From positions 20,153,501 to 20,217,500 of the forward strand of contig CM020509.1 in assembly GCA_009823395.1 (NCBI GenBank): a stretch of DNA of 64,000 nucleotides. The letters are read 5' to 3'. The stretch comes from Thamnaconus septentrionalis (lineage: Eukaryota; Chordata; Actinopteri; Tetraodontiformes; Monacanthidae). A model generated the notes under the pieces. It was given only the letters and a program-made list of their open reading frames with translations, was not told the DNA's origin and did no database searches. Position numbers and translations under genes: made by a program. Each line of letters starts with the position of its first letter. Positions within the stretch are counted from its first letter, which is position 1. This document shows positions 1 to 11,679 of the stretch, in pieces.

Positions 1-135
1 GAAGACATCTGGGGCCAGATCCACAAAGCAATTGCCTGGGTTTTTACGCCAGAAGAATCTGTGCAAATAGCACCAAAAACAGTGCGTCCGAAATGAAAAT
101 TGGCGGAAAATGCGCCGAGACGCTGTTCAAATTAG

Positions 136-235
136 GGCTGTCAAAGTTAACGTGTTAATAATGTGTTAACTCAAACTCCTTTTAACGCCACTTTTTTTTT
201 TTTTTTTTTTTTACACGCGATTAACGCCTGGTGCA
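136..235. mobile_element. Possible MITE relic with GGGCTGTCAAA-type end
   Basis: The stretch starts with GGGCTGTCAAAGTTAACG followed by TTAAC/TTAACGC motifs and a poly-T run. This resembles the ends of common teleost non-autonomous elements. No partner end or target duplication was found, so the call rests on resemblance only. Positions 1-135 show nothing coding. Confidence 0.3.
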
Positions 236-429
236 CACCGGGGGGGCGCCCTCACTCCAGACTTGAAGGAGCGCGCACTCAAATAAACACAAGGAAATTA
301 GGTTAATTTTCAAAATAAAATTCCACGATTGACAAATGCGATCATATTTGTGTACGTTATATTTGTCAGTATCTAGTATCAGAGATGAAACAAACATACA
401 AAACACACACACACACAGTTTAAGTCCAT

Positions 430-945
430 CATTGTTTTGGAATGTTCCAATTAAAAATGAAAATAGATTACTTCCACAAAGGAATTAGAGTTTCAAAAAC
501 AAACGAAAAAGAAAAAGAAACAGCGACATCAAGTGGTTACATTTTGAAATACAGTGCTCTTTCGATCTCGCTCTCCCTCTCCTGAGTGAACTACAGTGGC
601 CTGCACACCCAAACCTGGATACCTCATCCACCTTCTTTGTTGGTTTATTTGAAGATGCAAACACCTAAGTACGAAACACGCTGTCAAGCAAGCTGGATTG
701 ACCCCACCAGGCTTCCTTAGAAATATGGCGGTGCGAGATGGCAGCTAACTGGGAGCTAAACCCTTATTGATCCATAGATGTTCTTATATGTATATGAGAA
801 TCACCTAAAGGTAGGCAAATGAAATTATTTTCTTTTGGTACTGTGATGACACATTATTATTAACGCATTTTCGGGCAGTATATTAACTTTTTACCGAATA
901 TTAAAATCATAAATCAAGCCAAATATTACACACTGGACCTTTGAG
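430..945. mobile_element. MITE remnant, family ending TTACACACTGGACC
   Basis: The right end reads TATTACACACTGGACCTTT. It matches the inverted end of the element at 30977-31301, and the interior aligns in the same order: a TTCTTAT block, an AAATTA..TTTT block, then AAATCATAAATC before the end. The left boundary was not located and is a guess. No coding capacity is seen. Confidence 0.45.
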
Positions 946-961
946 TCTATGTTCAGAAGAC

Positions 962-989
<28 letters not shown>
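962..989. repeat. (CA)n microsatellite
   Basis: Uninterrupted CA dinucleotides directly after the MITE end. From 990 to 1737 there is a small GT run at about 1488-1503 and frames that are not convincing as genes. Confidence 0.95.
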
Positions 990-993
<4 letters not shown>

Positions 994-1737
994 ATAACAT
1001 TAATCCTGCAGAATCCATTTACCCTCATTATTAGTGAAGAAATGTGTCTAAAAACAATTTGGAAACTCGTTTATCACAGTTATACACTATCATTTTTTTT
1101 CTCTCCCTGGTGCTCCACAGACTGCTCGACTGCAGAGATCTGCTGAGTCATCGGCACTCATCTCTAATCCATCCACAGTGAGGTCACATGATTTGGGATG
1201 AGGGGGCCTGACCTTTGACCCTCCCCCCCACCAGCTACAAATCACCCGGCTTGTTCGCCGTGTTTTACCGCCGTTGTTACGACTCAGGAGACAGACGGAG
1301 GCGCTTAGAAATATGGAGATGTTCACCTTCAGATGTTCTCGACTCGACTCGCTGTTCGGCCAACTGGCCGGCTGTCACTGCGACCGCCATGCTGCTAATT
1401 CGCCGCCGCCACCGCCGCCGTCTGCTCTTTCCCCAGCTGTTGGTGCTCATCAGCATGAGCTGCGCAGCAGCAATGGCTGCAAGACGTGTGTGTGTGTGTG
1501 TGTTTGGCACCTTGCTTCTTACTCCATCAGATCGATCCATGCTGACGCAGGACTTCCTCTTAACCACATCAGAGAGTTGCTTCTTCTTAAGCAGGAGCTA
1601 GCACGGCCAATGCTAATAAGCTATTATGTCATTATTTTGCTAGCCAGTTTTTATATTCCCGTGTCTGCCGACTGTGTTGACGCAGCTTTTTTTTTTTTTT
1701 TAATAGTGTTTTTGTTTATTTCATCTGGACACTAGAA

Positions 1738-1881
1738 CAGGGGTGGGCAATTATTTTTTGCAACGGGCCACATGAAATGAAATCGTGTCGGCGGGGGGGC
1801 GGTTGATTTATGTCACGCGGGCCGGACAGGGACACGCAGCAGGCTGGATGTGGCCCGCGGGCCGTACTTTGCCCAGGTCTG
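1738..1881. mobile_element. 144-bp hAT-type non-autonomous transposon with perfect 8-bp TSD
   Basis: The element begins CAGGGGTGGGCAA and ends with a degenerate inverted counterpart (TTTGCCCAGGTCTG). It is flanked by identical 8-bp copies of CACTAGAA at 1730-1737 and 1882-1889. An 8-bp target duplication plus CAGGGGT..-type ends is the hallmark of the hAT superfamily. It is too short to code and must have moved in trans. The 2-kb stretch to its right, to about 3787, contains only a (GT)n run near 2716-2741, a short CA run near 2852-2872 and unremarkable sequence. Confidence 0.88.
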
Positions 1882-2715
1882 CACTAGAATGTTGCTAGCT
1901 TGCTAGTTTTTGTTTTGTTTGGTCAACTGGTCTATTCACACAGTTAATGTCAAATGTTCTGATGCTTCTGGAATTTTTTTTTTTTTTTGCCAAACGTCTC
2001 GAACCAAAACAACGGACAATTTATTGTCGGGCCACATTTTAATAATGTAGCTAACTGTTAGCTAGCGTGATGCAACACGTAGCTCTCCTTTGCATCCCCG
2101 AGATGATTATCGTCACATGTTGCTTCAGTCGTCGTTTCTCTCTCTCTGCCACTCTTGCGTTGAGCGTCACTGCTCGGCGCCGCCACTGTGGTGGCTTCGC
2201 GGGCGTTCAGGAAGAAATCCAATTAAAAGTTGCCGCGGACGACTCGGTCTCCGTCAGAGCGCCTCCTGCTGTGCAGCTCCCATCTGCTGTTTGCTCAAAA
2301 CCTAATTAGGACCTTTAGTTAAACATGGGATGTATTAATTATGCGCAACGCCAAAACGTTCCCCCGTCATCTGTCATCCAAAACATATCTGATTAGGTGA
2401 CGTTAATTACTGACATCTTAGATTTTTTATATATATTTTATCTTATTTCAAACTTTTCCAACTCTGATGATATTTAATCAACTGAAAATACGGAAAGTTT
2501 GTGTGGTTGCTTCAAATCTTGTTTGCGTAACTTTAAGGTGGTATCGCGAACAAAGCTAAGGGCCTTCACAGCTAAAACAAACTGAGAGGTATGTGGTAAC
2601 TGGTGATTCTGTACTGCCCCCTACAGTTCTGGAGGACTTTACTATTTTTATTACTTAGAAGATTAATTATGTTGTTGTTGTTTCCTTAGTTGTGTGCAAG
2701 CAAGAAGAGACAAGA

Positions 2716-2741
2716 GTGTGTGTGTGTGTGTGTGTGTGTGT
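2716..2741. repeat. (GT)n microsatellite
   Basis: Uninterrupted GT dinucleotides. No gene is recognised nearby. Confidence 0.9.
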
Positions 2742-3787
2742 TGAACACACACTGTAACATCAGCTATTTCTGAGAGCCTAATATTTTCCGCCACAGTCAA
2801 CTGTTGCCTCCGAGGCACAACAGGAAGCTCCTGTTGGAGTCACCGCCCCTCCCACACACACACACACACACACTGAGTGGTCAGCGCTTCCTGCAGTGAA
2901 ACTAAAATCCAAACCGTCTCCATCTGCATTCAGAATTAAAACCTTCCAGCGTGAAGTGAAACTATCAGGAGAGTCGATCGGCCGAGTGCGACTCTTCTGA
3001 GTCGTCTGAGTCGTCCGACTGTCTTTCTGGATTCTGGCTGAGTAAACAGTCCGACCCGACCCGACCTGACACATCGTCTCCACAAGCCGCCCTGAAATTA
3101 ATTACCTGCCCTGAATTATTCATCAGACAAACAGCCCAGTGTGTGTGTGTGTGTAGGTGTGCTTGTGTGTGTTTGGCGCCTTGCTTCTTACTCCATGTTT
3201 AACTTAACGATTGTGCGGCGATCTGATTCGCTAAAGATGCAAATGCTAGTGTTTTTTTAAGCCCTGATAATCAAGCAAACATGTTTTAAAAATGTTTCCT
3301 TGGTGACTTAACGACAAAGAAACATTTGAGACGTCTTGTGTTGGAAAGTTTAAAACTTAAGAAACGTCAAATTAATCAAAGCTGTTGCTGGTGTGAAGGT
3401 GCAAACCGACCGGTCACATGACAGGAAGTAAACTTAAACTTGAGCGAAGGAGATCAGCCGGGAGCGACGGGTTCGAGCTGCATGATCGCTGCACGTTTTG
3501 CTCCATGTGAGATGTGCCGCGGCCCTCCGATGACCTCTGACCCACCGGGTCACGCAGGAGAGGACGGGGCGGACGGGCTGAGTCACCGTGACTCACGCGT
3601 GACGACAATGACGAATCGTGACACACGTGTCGCACGTGAAAAGTGTCGGGACGGACGGACGAGGAAGGAGCTGCGTCTTTATTTTTTCCCTTCTGAGAAG
3701 TTTTTTTTACGCCCAAAGGCGTCAAACGACGGATGCTTTGCTGCATGCTCACAACAACAACAACACCAGCTAGCAAATAGTTCGGCA

Positions 3788-4081
3788 GTGGAGATGCACC
3801 TGAATACCAGTATCAGATATCGATACTGATACCGCAGTTGAGTACTGCTCGCATTCGTAAAATACATGCCGATAACGCGACACTTGTACCAGTTGTATAT
3901 GTTTATGGCAATTTTGTTAAGTCAGTGTTTGGACTGCAGTGAAACTGACTCCCACTTTAAAAAATCAAAGCAATTCTATAATGTGTAATGGCCTTATTAA
4001 GTACTTGGTATTGGTATTGGTGAGTATTGAAAAGAAAGTACTCGTTCTCTACTTGTTGCATAAAAAGTAATGTAGGGGCAT
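3788..4081. mobile_element. Probable hAT-like MITE
   Basis: The left end GTGGAGATGCACCTGAATA and the right end GTAGGGGCATCCT are imperfect inverted repeats (GATGCACC against GGATGCCCC). The AT-rich interior carries GATATCGATACTGATACC, a motif common in fish hAT MITEs. No clear 8-bp target duplication was found, so the limits are approximate. Confidence 0.5.
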
Positions 4082-4663
4082 CCTACATTACTTTACACAA
4101 AGCAGCCATGTGACATTTGGATGCAAAACAAGCAAATTTCCTTCGAGCCCTACTGACTGAGGCGTTAATTTCTGTCATTTAATCCGCTCATTAAACAACA
4201 TTCATTGCCTGAATGTCTCAGACAACGTCACCCTGTTATTTTATGCATTGTTAGTTATCATTAGCTACTTAGCAAGCTAGTTAGCTAGCTAGCTGCGATG
4301 CTAAGTCTCTGAAATGCTATTTTAGTTTGGGCAGCTCGAGTGATGGCCCACCCCGACGTTATTTTCAGAGACATTACTGTGTCCTGCACCTCAGGTCTCC
4401 GCGGCGCCCCCTACAGGTTCTCCACGGTCACTTTCACCGCCTGCTCTCGTATCTGCAGCTGTGCAATGAGACATTAGCAGCAGAAATCTCCAGACTCGGC
4501 CGGAGATGAAAACCAGTCAGCAAAACTTTAATTGACCGTGTCATTAGCAGAGGCTCCGCAACCTTCCCTCCTGCCCCACCGCCACCGCCGCCACCGCCTC
4601 CCTGCACCCCCTCTCCCTTCCACCCACCTGCAGGTTTCAACTTGGACAGGTTTCAACTAGTGC

Positions 4664-6171
4664 TAGTGATGCACGATATGAAAACTTTCAACCGACACCG
4701 ATAACCGACAATTTCCTGCTTTTCACGGCCGATACCGATAACGGATAAGTTCACATTTATATATTTAATACAATCTCCGTTTAATCTGGAAGTTTGTGCA
4801 GGATGCAGTGATGGAAAACGATATTTTAGTTACTCTGGTTACTATAACAGCAAACAAAAGTTTGTTGCTGTTGAAATCTTTATTTTTTCATGTCATCACA
4901 GAAATATAGCAAAGCAAAATACTCAATTTTAACAAAGAAGTGCTACTCTTGAATTGTTGAACAGAACAATGGCTTATCTGTAAAGGTATTTGTGGAGGTA
5001 AGTCACGTATTTTTCAAATACCAAATTTTATGCATTGACATATGTCGACCTCAAATACAAAAATGATCAACAAAAGTTGTTTTAAATAAAACAAACAAAG
5101 TGCATCCTGAAACACAAAGTGAATTTACGACCAAAGGTTTACAGAATTAAGAATGAATGCTTTGACTGCATCAAGCATGGTAGAAAATTTCATTTAGTTC
5201 AAAATTAGCTTAAATGATTTAATATAGAGTGCAGGGACATCCGGGAATAAGCGGCAGCTTGGAGGAGTGTAACGTGGCTCCAAAATGTGCTATTAACTTA
5301 CGAAAACCCCACCAGCCTTTTTCAATGACAGAAAAAGGATGATCGTCGAGCTGCTATAAATTCCATCACTTTGTCATTAATGGCTTTGGCTTATTCACTG
5401 TCTCACTCCGCATTGGATTTCACTGTGAAATCCAGTACAGTACAACAATGAAATCACAATTTTTGGATAAACTTTATTTTGAAATGCTACAACAGAATTT
5501 TCTGAAAATTACTGTGAAGCATCCTGGGGTGGTACTGCAGGTTGTACTACCAACCTGCAGTAGAATCATGGAGTGACAATTACAAATGTTTCAGAAATGT
5601 TAATCAGTTAGCCAGTACGGAGACGTGCGAAGCAGTTAGCAGCTACCGTAGCAGTTACCATAATACCTGGTGTACACAGAGCAAGCAGAAATCGAGTGTC
5701 TGCTGGCTCGGCCGCTTTTGTCAAACCGTTGGTTGGCTTGACCGCAGTCTCTTGAAAAGGTATTACAGTGCTCAAACGTCTGCTGAATGGGAACATCGAC
5801 CATCCATGTTTTTGTTTTAGCTTTAGCGCCGTTAGCGGCTAAGGTGGCTGCCTCATATTCTATCCATACCGCTTCGCCGCGATGACGAATTTTCAGGTGG
5901 GCTATAAGATTCGCTGTGTTGAAACTTGACATCTTCTGCGTTATTAGTCAGGCAATGATGGGGCCAGGCTTGGGTCCTGCTAATAAGGTGCAATAGATGA
6001 TGATGATCATGGTTTTGGGGCTACTCAGCCTGCAAACGTTTTTTGTTTCATTAATTCACATTTCATCAATGTATCAGATCTTTTTATCGGAAAAATGTAC
6101 GTATCGGACCCTCATTTTCCCCAAAATCGGACGATTTTTTTATTGGTCCGATAAATATCCTGCATCCCTCA
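4664..6171 (-). mobile_element. hAT-type transposon relic, about 1.5 kb
   Basis: The left end TAGTGATGCACGATAT and the inverse of the right end (GAGGGATGCAGGATAT) form imperfect terminal inverted repeats. The heptamer TTTCAAC occurs on both sides (4651-4657 and 6172-6178) and may be the remains of an 8-bp target duplication, although a few extra bases then separate it from the left repeat. CCGATA-type motifs recur inside both ends. The minus strand holds a BED-finger-like fragment, which fits the hAT superfamily, where BED domains are common. No transposase catalytic core is visible. Confidence 0.6.
5636..5932 (-). pseudogene. BED-type zinc finger fragment of a hAT transposase
   Basis: A 98-residue frame begins with FNTANLIAHLKIRHRGE. 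That matches the second half of a BED finger, where a short hydrophobic helix ends in the H-x(3-5)-H zinc ligands. The upstream half with the two cysteines is not in frame; a stop lies just before. The remainder resembles no domain I recognise. It lies inside the hAT relic on the element's minus strand and is most simply a decayed exon of its transposase or of a ZBED-like captured gene. Confidence 0.45.
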
Positions 6172-6229
6172 TTTCAACCCATCGTATTTCTCATTTGACA
6201 AACCTCGAGCCACGTCCACTTCCTGTTTG

Positions 6230-6720
6230 ATTCTCCTGCTTCTCTCTTTCCGTCTCGTCGCTCCTTTCATCATCGTTGCAGTCGTTTTCCTCTTACCACT
6301 CGTTTCTCGCCGCCGTCTCCACTTCCTGTTCTTTGTCTCCTTCCCCAACCCCCTCCCTCCTCCATTCTCTTGCACACCCTCTGCATCATTCTGCTCTTTC
6401 CTTTCATCCCTGTCTTTTATTTTCCTCCCGTTTTATTTCCTCCTTTGTGGTTTTTTCCCCCTCCTTCCCTCAGTCCGTCGCCCTGTGGATCCTCACCCCC
6501 CCCCCACCCCACTGCTGCCACTGCCGTCACCACCGCCGCCACTCCTCCTCCCGGCTGATGCGATGCCCTGTTATTTCCCCTGGGGGCAGCGGCTCACCTG
6601 AGCTGCATTCAGAGCAGGTGGGAGGAGCCGTAAAACGGGTGCGAAGCTGCTGAAGAGTGCGCCCTCCCTTCCTCCCCCTCCGCCTCCTCCTCCTCCTCCT
6701 CCTCCTCCTCCGCGACCGCG
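6230..6720. repeat. Pyrimidine-rich low-complexity tract
   Basis: C/T-rich sequence on the plus strand ends in CCT triplets (about 6670-6712). Open frames on both strands here are artefacts of the composition (Pro/Ser/Leu-rich one way, Arg/Gly-rich the other). From 6720 to 8390 I see further C-rich and G-rich patches and no gene. Confidence 0.8.
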
Positions 6721-8639
6721 TCGCCTCCTTCCCATTATGTTGTTTTTCTGCCTTTTTGGTCGTTGCCATTTTTCACGGCTCGATGTGGAAATATTCAGCG
6801 GCAAAATAAGTCATTACTGCCAGAATGAAACAGATTTCCTCCGAGAGGGGGGGGGCTGGGGGATCACCAAAGAGCTCGGCACATCAGCAGGGTCGTGACT
6901 CAGCGGCTCTGCGGACTCACACTGGAGGGAGTTTTTTTTGTGTGTTTTATGAGTTTAAAGGAGAAAAAAAAAAAGAAAAGAAAAATTAACTTGAGGAGAA
7001 GCCGCTGCAAAGCTGGGGGAGTGTGGGAGGGGCGTTAGCATGCTAGCTAACATTAGCTCTCTGCTAGCGAGCAAGCTAAACGGAGGGATGTTTCCGCCTG
7101 AAAGTAAGGTGGTGGGTTAAGTGGCATTAAAAGAGCGGAAGAAGGAGGGTCTTTGACTATTTTGTTTGTTTCCCATCATCCCCCCCCCACCCTCCTACCT
7201 CAGTCTGTCTGTGGCAAGGAGGGAGGAGGTGAGGAGTGGAAAGTGGAGCAGAGGAAGGAGATATATCATCCTGCAGCTTCTGAGTCTTTTGGATTTGCTC
7301 GTTGCTCGGCGGCGGCGGTAGCATTGTGATAAATCGCCCCCTCCCCCTCCTCCCCCTCCCCCCCTGCCTTTCGCCCCATCTACTTCCTCCTCCTCCTTCT
7401 TCCAACCTCGACGACGACGGTCAGGAAGAGAAATAGAACCCCCAAAAATAAGAAATTAAAGTCATAAAACAGAGGAAAGAAGCGGCACTTTGTCTCCCGG
7501 CCGCCAACGTTCAGCTTCTCCTCTGAAAATGAGGCCCCCTGGTGATGGCAGGGGTGCGGGGCGGCGGCGAGTTCATGAGCCATGAAGAGTTTTCGGAGGG
7601 AAGCTGGAAATATCGCCGTCCTTCCCTCCGCCTGGTCTGACTGCTGCTTCCTCGCTAGTCGTCTTCACTATTTATTCATTTTTCTTCAGGAAGGCCGAAC
7701 TCAGTTTTTTTTATTTTTCACAGTAAGGGGCAAAAAAAGTCAAGTGGAAAGTTTACCTGCATCTTCTCAGCTCACCACGTTGCCGTAGCGACCACTTCCC
7801 CTTTGTCTAATCACAGTTGTGCTACGTAGCTCACAGCGCCACCTAGTGACGACCACATCTGACAAGGTGTGACAGCAGCAGCAGAGATTTTAGAATTTCA
7901 CTTGAATGTCTCAAATCATCAAAAAAAAAGTTCTCAGTATCCCGCCTTGTGGGGACAACTGAGTCCTTGTCAATGAAGCATTCTGACGTCAACTCGAAAA
8001 CTCTGCAGACTTTAAACAGGAAGTAGCTGCCACCATGTGATTAGTCCCGCTTGCTAATTTAATCCCATGACGCGCCACCTGGAGGCGGACCTGTTGGCAC
8101 ACAAGTTTGCCCGATCCACTTGTGGAGGGAAAGTGGAAAGTGAGTTCATGGTGTTAATCTCACCACAGGAGCTAAAAGATTAGCAGCTGCTGCCATAAAA
8201 AGCCTCCAAACTTGGAGCAGGAGTTGAGATTCTGGAAAGCATTGCAGCATTTTGTCGGATTAATGTTGATATAAACTTGAAACCTTGAATAAATTCTCTG
8301 AGTTCTGTGGTGGGCATGAGGGGGGTGGCAGAGGTTGGCCTTTGGGAAGGGGGTATGAATAGGTAATTTAGCAATGCGTCTGCAGTGCCACATCTGGACC
8401 TAATGTTCTTTTGGCAAGACTCTTGATTAGTATTGCAGCACGGCCCTCTGGTGAACCACTGTTATGGCTGGCTGGCTCGCTTGGTGTCGGCTACACGGTT
8501 CCAAGGGTTACCATTTTGTTACCTGCTTCCTTGGGGTTACAAGCGTGCTGACCAGGGACCATAGTGGTGATGTAGCACAGAGCAGGGCAGCGATTGGGTA
8601 AGAGTTTTGATGAAAGTTGAGTGCAATTTAAATGCACAG

Positions 8640-8870
8640 CATTTAATACAAAAGTAAAACCTGTGGTTCCGGGGACACAGGAGGCACAAAAAACGCCCAG
8701 GGAACTTCGGTCTGCCTTGCAACCCTAACTACGGCCACGCTCAGGTTGTAACCAAGCCAGTGGAAACGCGTCCCTACCGAGTTGTACCGTACCGAGTATG
8801 GCTGGCACCAACCATGTAGAGCCGGCAGAAACACGCTCTATAGCAACTTTCCCACTGATATTAGGGGGTT
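8640..8870. mobile_element. Probable DNA-transposon fragment
   Basis: The stretch contains CCAGTGGAAACGCGTCCC followed by ACCGAGT-type repeats and GGCTGGCACCA. This pattern recurs at the ends of fish cut-and-paste elements. No matching inverted end was established, so the superfamily is unknown. Confidence 0.35.
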
Positions 8871-8919
8871 GACACTGTGTTTTTTGAACGTGGGTCGACT
8901 CTCTATCAATGGGCATTTA

Positions 8920-9568
8920 GCCCCTTTCCCACTGACCAAAACCAGCGGGGTACGACCCCCGCTGGCAAGCTGTACAGCCTCCACTTTCACCGCTGCGTGT
9001 CTTCTGACGTCATTGCGCTGAGATCACGAAGATGAAGTGCGACAGAATTCAGGGAGTTAAACAATGGAGAGCAACATGGAAGCATGTCTGGTGGTGGCCA
9101 GTGTTTATTTGTTCTTGGCCACCTTTGAATGTAGAATCGTTCCACGAATAGCCACGGAACGATGGTGTCGTTCGCGCCAGACTTGCAGCGACCGTTTCGG
9201 CGTCTGATCTATTTTGTGCGCGAGCCAAGAGCGAAAAAGCCAGAGGACAATGAACAATTTTCCGATCGCTGATGGACCATAATTGAACACCTTTGCTTCG
9301 GTAGGTGATATACGCTACCACTGGCGCGATATTATGACTTGAAGCATCCAACGCTCAACGTTATCACGTGCGACAGGTAAAAGATGTGATGTTGACGCGG
9401 GTCTGCCTTTCCCACCGCAAGCTGATCAGAGCGAAGCCGATGGGAGCTGATTTTAACACAGGTCGCTCGCAGGGTTGTTTGACGCGAGTCGGTGAGCCTT
9501 TCCCACTGACACCAAATGCCCATTCATAGCGGGTGTACATTAGGTTTTTTGGCCAGTGGGAAAGGGGC
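8920..9568. mobile_element. 649-bp MITE with TTA target duplication (PIF/Harbinger-like)
   Basis: The left end GCCCCTTTCCCACTGACC and the inverted right end GCCCCTTTCCCACTGGCC are nearly identical over about 20 bp. They are flanked by TTA at 8917-8919 and 9569-9571. A 3-bp TWA duplication is typical of PIF/Harbinger elements. The interior has no transposase frame. A second, internal copy of the end motif near 9498 suggests a compound or rearranged structure. From 9569 to 10660 no gene is recognised. Confidence 0.7.
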
Positions 9569-10660
9569 TTATGTGAGTACAGGAGGTGAAACATGAATAC
9601 TGCTGCACTCCTCTTCGAACAGTGCTATCTCACTTGAGATCTAGAAGCCATAAAACACACACTCTAGGTGGGACACTCTCACGTGTAATTCACACCAGGG
9701 AGTCAGCCTCTCAACATTCGAAGACGGCTTGACTCAAAGCAGGGACTGGCACAACTTGGAACCAGAGCCAGTTTTATGATGTTTGCAATCCAGCAGGACA
9801 TCCCACAGGACTGATTTTCAACACTCGATGTTCCTGAGCATCTCATCATTTGACAATGTTAAAAACTCTATCTTCCCTTCCACAGAGACACCTGAAAGTC
9901 ACATATTCGCTCAGGTTGCAAGGCGGGACGTGGGGTTTAGAGCTGTGACGTCAGCATTTCCAAAAATGATCGGTTTCGGTGTTTACACGAAGCCGGGCAA
10001 GTAGGTGTTCTGCGGGAGCGAGCGAGATTTGTTTACGTCCTACAGACCACAGCGCTGGCTGTCTTTGATCAGGATCACGTAAGAAGATGTGCAGAAGTAG
10101 TCTAAGGTTGAAGTTACTGTTAAAAAAAATGCACTGCTGATTAAGTGAGTGTTGTTGGCAGCTGCCAAAAGTAACTAATAAAGTAGCTAGTAATCGAACT
10201 TGTAAGCCCCTCGTTAGCCTCCTCTGATTGGCTGGTCAGCCTCCACACAGTAAATGAAGCCAGACCCGATGATCCAGACGAGCCTCCAACCTAAAAACTG
10301 CTCCCCCCCATTATGGAGCAAATGAGCGGGAAAAATTCTGGGTTGAGTCCGGAGAGACCAAAATGATGTGAGGGTCTCTGAAAAGAAAAAAAAAAACAGA
10401 GGGGAAGTGTTTAAGCCTTGTTTTGTTTTCCTATCGCGACCCATTTAAAAAACAAATAAATCAGTGACACCGCATTTGTTATTTTTTGTAGAATGTGGTG
10501 TTTTTTTCCCCCCTGCACTACTTAGTTAGCAACAACGGCAGAGACTGGCACAGGAAGTGCAGGAGCCTCCCACACAACAGAAGACGTGAAACAGGACCAA
10601 ATGACTTCCGAAGATCACATGACCTGCAGTGGCAGCGGGCTGAAGGACCACCCACAGCAC

Positions 10661-10756
10661 CAGCCAATGGGCTGCTCAGCCAATGGGCTGCTCAGCCAAT
10701 GGGCCGCTCAGCCAATGGGCTGCTCAGCCAATGGGCCGCTCAGCCAATGGGCTAAC
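10661..10756. repeat. 16-bp tandem array carrying six CCAAT boxes
   Basis: Six head-to-tail copies of a 16-bp unit (CAGCCAATGGGCTGCT) occur, with single T/C changes and a degenerate last copy. Each unit contains AGCCAATGG, which fits the NF-Y CCAAT consensus. The array lies inside an open frame (10586-11203) whose remaining part is a glutamate-rich purine tract. I regard that frame as non-coding because the period is not a multiple of three and the rest is simple sequence. Confidence 0.9.
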
Positions 10757-10829
10757 ACGGCCACACAGCCCATGATGAAGCCATTAAAAGATGCCTGGCT
10801 GATGCCAGATGGTGCGTCATTGAGCAGAG

Positions 10830-11110
10830 AGACGGAGGAGGAGCAGGAGGAGAAAGAGCAGGAGGAGCAGGAGAAGGAGCAGGGAAATGTGGAGGACAAA
10901 GAGGAAGAGGAGGAAAGAGAGGTGGAAGTGGAGGAGGAAGAAGAGAAGGAGACAGGAAGAGGAAAAGGATGTGGAGGAGAAAAAGGAGGAAAGGGAGAAG
11001 GAAGAAGAAAAGGAGGAGGAGTGGGGAACAAGGAAGAGGAGGGTGCAGGTGGAGGAGGTGATGGGAACAAGGGAGATGGAAAAAATAACCTCGAGCAAAG
11101 AAGGTCAAGA
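10830..11110. repeat. Polypurine (GGAGAA-rich) tract
   Basis: About 280 bases are almost purely purine on the plus strand, giving Glu/Lys/Gly-rich frames on one strand and Ser/Leu/Pro-rich frames on the other. No domain is present. Confidence 0.85.
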
Positions 11111-11500
11111 CAGGCAGAGACAAGAGCGCGGTGGGAAGAAGCAGAGGCGATGGGGGAAAGAAAAAAGATTAGACCTTTCCAGCAGGGGGCGCTGCCATAC
11201 TAATGATCTTGGTTCAAGTCCTGTTTGTTAGCAGCAAGCTAACGAGATCCTGGTGGTCATCAGCAAAGCGAGCTCACGTAAAAAATAAAAGACAGAAGAA
11301 GAGGCAGGAGCAGTTGGAGCAGCAGATTACATTTCTCAAACTTGAGTTAAGCTCCGCCCACTCACCCGCTTCAAGAATTCCTCCTACCACCAGAGGGGGC
11401 GCCACTTGACACACCGCAGCGGTTTGGTTTCGATGTAATGCTCGCTAGCCACCTAGAGGCGATGAGAACACCAGCACCACCATCATCGACGCACTGGACT

Positions 11501-11502
<2 letters not shown>

Positions 11503-11547
<45 letters not shown>
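11503..11547. repeat. (AC)n microsatellite
   Basis: 45 bp of uninterrupted AC. Confidence 0.95.
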
Positions 11548-11548
<1 letters not shown>

Positions 11549-11631
11549 GCAGGGGAGCCGAGTGACATCAGCGCCGCCGCCAGCATCATCGTCTTCATCG
11601 CCGTGACTTTGGCAGCGGAGGCGGTGACTCA

Positions 11632-11633
<2 letters not shown>

Positions 11634-11676
<43 letters not shown>
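11634..11676. repeat. (CA)n microsatellite
   Basis: 43 bp of CA, the second of four CA/GT arrays within 600 bp (others near 11863-11889 and 11959-11980). From 11990 to 13287 no gene is seen. Confidence 0.95.

Positions 11677-11679
<3 letters not shown>

Noticed and set aside
9783..10004. 73-codon frame with an acceptable start
   Set aside because: No family resemblance, no splice or promoter support, and it lies among MITE-like sequences.
10586..11203. 205-codon open frame on the plus strand
   Set aside because: Its first third is the 16-bp CCAAT minisatellite and the rest a purine tract. There is no domain and no splice support, so I treat it as a composition artefact.
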